Shown here piece after piece: positions 62,916 to 64,000 of a stretch of 64,000 nucleotides of DNA. The position numbers and the translations under genes were made by a program. Under the pieces are notes generated by a model, which saw only the letters and a program-made list of their open reading frames with translations, had not been told where the DNA came from and ran no database searches. Within the stretch, counting starts at the first letter, position 1, and each line of letters starts with the position of its first letter. This stretch comes from Aurelia coerulea (lineage: Eukaryota; Cnidaria; Scyphozoa; Semaeostomeae; Ulmaridae): NCBI GenBank assembly GCA_039566865.1, contig CM076949.1, positions 14,981,501 to 15,045,500 of the forward strand, given 5' to 3'.

Positions 62916-64000
62916 TTAATCAATGTTCGTTTATGCAGTAAAACTAAAATGAGTCTAAAGAAAAAACTAATGTCTATAGTAATGTTTTTAAAGAATGGTT
63001 GCTGCAGCACTAATAAAGTGCTACAAAAGAAATTACTGGTAGAACTAAAGTTTCAAAGAACGATGAGTGCAATACTCTTTATAATATAAATTGTAGCTAC
63101 TAAAGTACGTTAATCCACACTTTCTGTGTTCATATTTTGTTTTCTTTGAGAAAATAAACATTTCATTAATCGATGTTTGTTTATGCAATAAAGCTAACAT
63201 GAGACTAAAGAAAAAACTAATGTCTATAGTAATGTTTCCAAGAATGGTTGCTGCAGCACAAATAAAGTGCTATAAAGAAGTTACTGGCAGAACTAAAGTT
63301 TCAAAGAACAATAAGTGCAATACTCTTTCTAATATAAATTGTAACTACTAAAGTACGTTAATCCACACTTTTTGTGTTTATATTTGTCTTCTTTGAGAAA
63401 ATAAACATTTAATTAATCGATGTTTGTTTATGCAGTAAAGCTAAAATGAGACTAAAGAAAAAACTAATGTCTATAGTAATGTTTAAAAGAATGGTTGCTG
63501 CAGCATTAATAAAGTGCTATAAAAGAAATTACTGGCAGCACTAAAGTTTTAAAGGACGATCAGTGCAATGCTCTTTATAATATCCATTGTAGCTACTAAA
63601 GTACGTTCATCCGCACATTTTGTGTTTATATTTTGTTTTCTTTGAGAAAATAAACATTTTATTAATCGATGTTTGTTTATGCAGTAAAGCTAAAATGAGA
63701 CTGAAGAAAAAACTAAAGTCTATAGTAATGTTTCAAAGAATGGTTGCTGCAGCATTAATAAAGTGATATAAAAGAAATTACTGGTAGAAATAAAGTTCTA
63801 AAGAAAGATGAGTGCAATACTCTTTCTAATATAAATGTATCTACTAAGTTACGTTAATCCACACTTTTTGTGTTGATATTTTGTTTTCTTTATGAAAATA
63901 CACATTTTATTTATCGATGTTTGTTTATGCAGTAAAGCTATAATGAGACTAAAGAAAAAACTAATGTCTATCGTAATGTTTCAAAGAATGGTTGCTGCAG
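62916..64000 (+). repeat. Satellite block D, part 3, to the window end
   Basis: Four full monomers and a partial one. Variants differ from the preceding block: GTAATGTTTTTAAAGAATGG just after the MITE, GCACAAATAAAG, TTTAAAAGAATGG and GCATTAATAAAG cores. Some (TTCATTAATCG, AGCTAACATGAG) recall blocks A and C, so the array composition changes again here. The last bases are GAATGGTTGCTGCAG, showing that the array continues past the window. Confidence 0.85.

Larger units (their letters stand above)
1..64000 (+). repeat. Tandem satellite array, ~249-bp monomer, about 250 copies
   Basis: The block ATGGTTGCTGCAG recurs at 19, 268, 517, 766, 1015, 1264 and 1513, exactly 249 bp apart, and continues at this spacing (small indels aside) to the last bases of the window. 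Every monomer I read is in the same orientation and the array runs off both ends. Monomers differ at scattered sites, and many differences are shared by sets of monomers, so distinct subfamilies exist. Hand count of a consensus monomer gives about 67 G/C in 249. No stable reading frame runs through the array. This is classical satellite DNA. Such arrays are known from centromeric and other heterochromatic regions and evolve by unequal exchange and gene conversion; the chromosomal position here is inference. Only the two MITEs and the ~142-bp insertion listed separately interrupt it. Confidence 0.98.

Noticed and set aside
1..64000. CRISPR array
   Set aside because: The regular repetition is of whole 249-bp units with no short repeats separated by unique spacers, and no cas genes are present.
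1..64000. Bacterial, phage or plasmid origin
   Set aside because: 64 kb without genes, with a 249-bp satellite and TTAA-flanked MITEs, does not fit a prokaryotic replicon.

Overview
This window is essentially one uninterrupted satellite DNA array from a eukaryote. A monomer of about 249 bp (most copies 248-251 bp, roughly 27% GC by hand count of a consensus copy) is repeated head to tail on the same strand from base 1 to base 64000, about 250 copies. I find no convincing protein-coding gene, rRNA, tRNA or CRISPR array. Array size, monomer length, AT-richness, higher-order structure and TTAA-flanked transposons all point to a eukaryotic nuclear genome. A piggyBac-type MITE makes an animal, perhaps an invertebrate, the best guess, but the species cannot be read from this sequence. 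A centromeric, pericentromeric or other heterochromatic location is plausible and unproven.

Layout: four blocks differ in which monomer variants dominate. Block A (1 to ~13.9 kb) has variants carrying GAGGGCAATAC, AACGAAGAAACT and a TTTCTTTCATGC type. Block B (~13.9-22.5 kb) is rich in GCGACACTAATATAGTG and GCACTAATTTAGTGC variants arranged as 3-4-monomer units. Block C (~22.5-44.2 kb) holds the TCTACATTAATG/GGTTTTTGCAGC type, a 101-bp truncated monomer present five times, and a pair of ~4.04 kb units. Block D (~44.2-64 kb) holds GCTTCTGCAG and GCACTAAAAAAGTGC types, with large-scale duplications at spacings of about 6.96, 9.44 and 5.96 kb. The spacings are close to whole numbers of monomers (for example 3488 bp = 14, 5962 bp = 24), as expected from unequal crossing over or segmental amplification followed by local gene conversion.

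Three stretches are not satellite. Two are ~550-bp copies (56397-56946 and 62361-62911) of a non-coding transposon with perfect 16-bp terminal inverted repeats and exact TTAA target duplications, that is a piggyBac-type MITE. Both sit in the same position of the same monomer type and share a rare flanking base, so one insertion was probably copied as part of a 5.96-kb higher-order unit. The third is a ~142-bp unclassified insertion at 24313-24454 that is missing from equivalent monomers elsewhere in the window.

The most conserved part of the monomer is a ~40-bp core: the palindrome TGCTGCAGCA (containing a PstI site), a small inverted repeat of GCACT and AGTGC, and a TATA-box-like TATAAAAG. 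Many monomers also hold a 30-codon open frame over this core, most likely fortuitous. The one longer open frame (22266-22475) is a satellite monomer in which two stop codons happen to be mutated.
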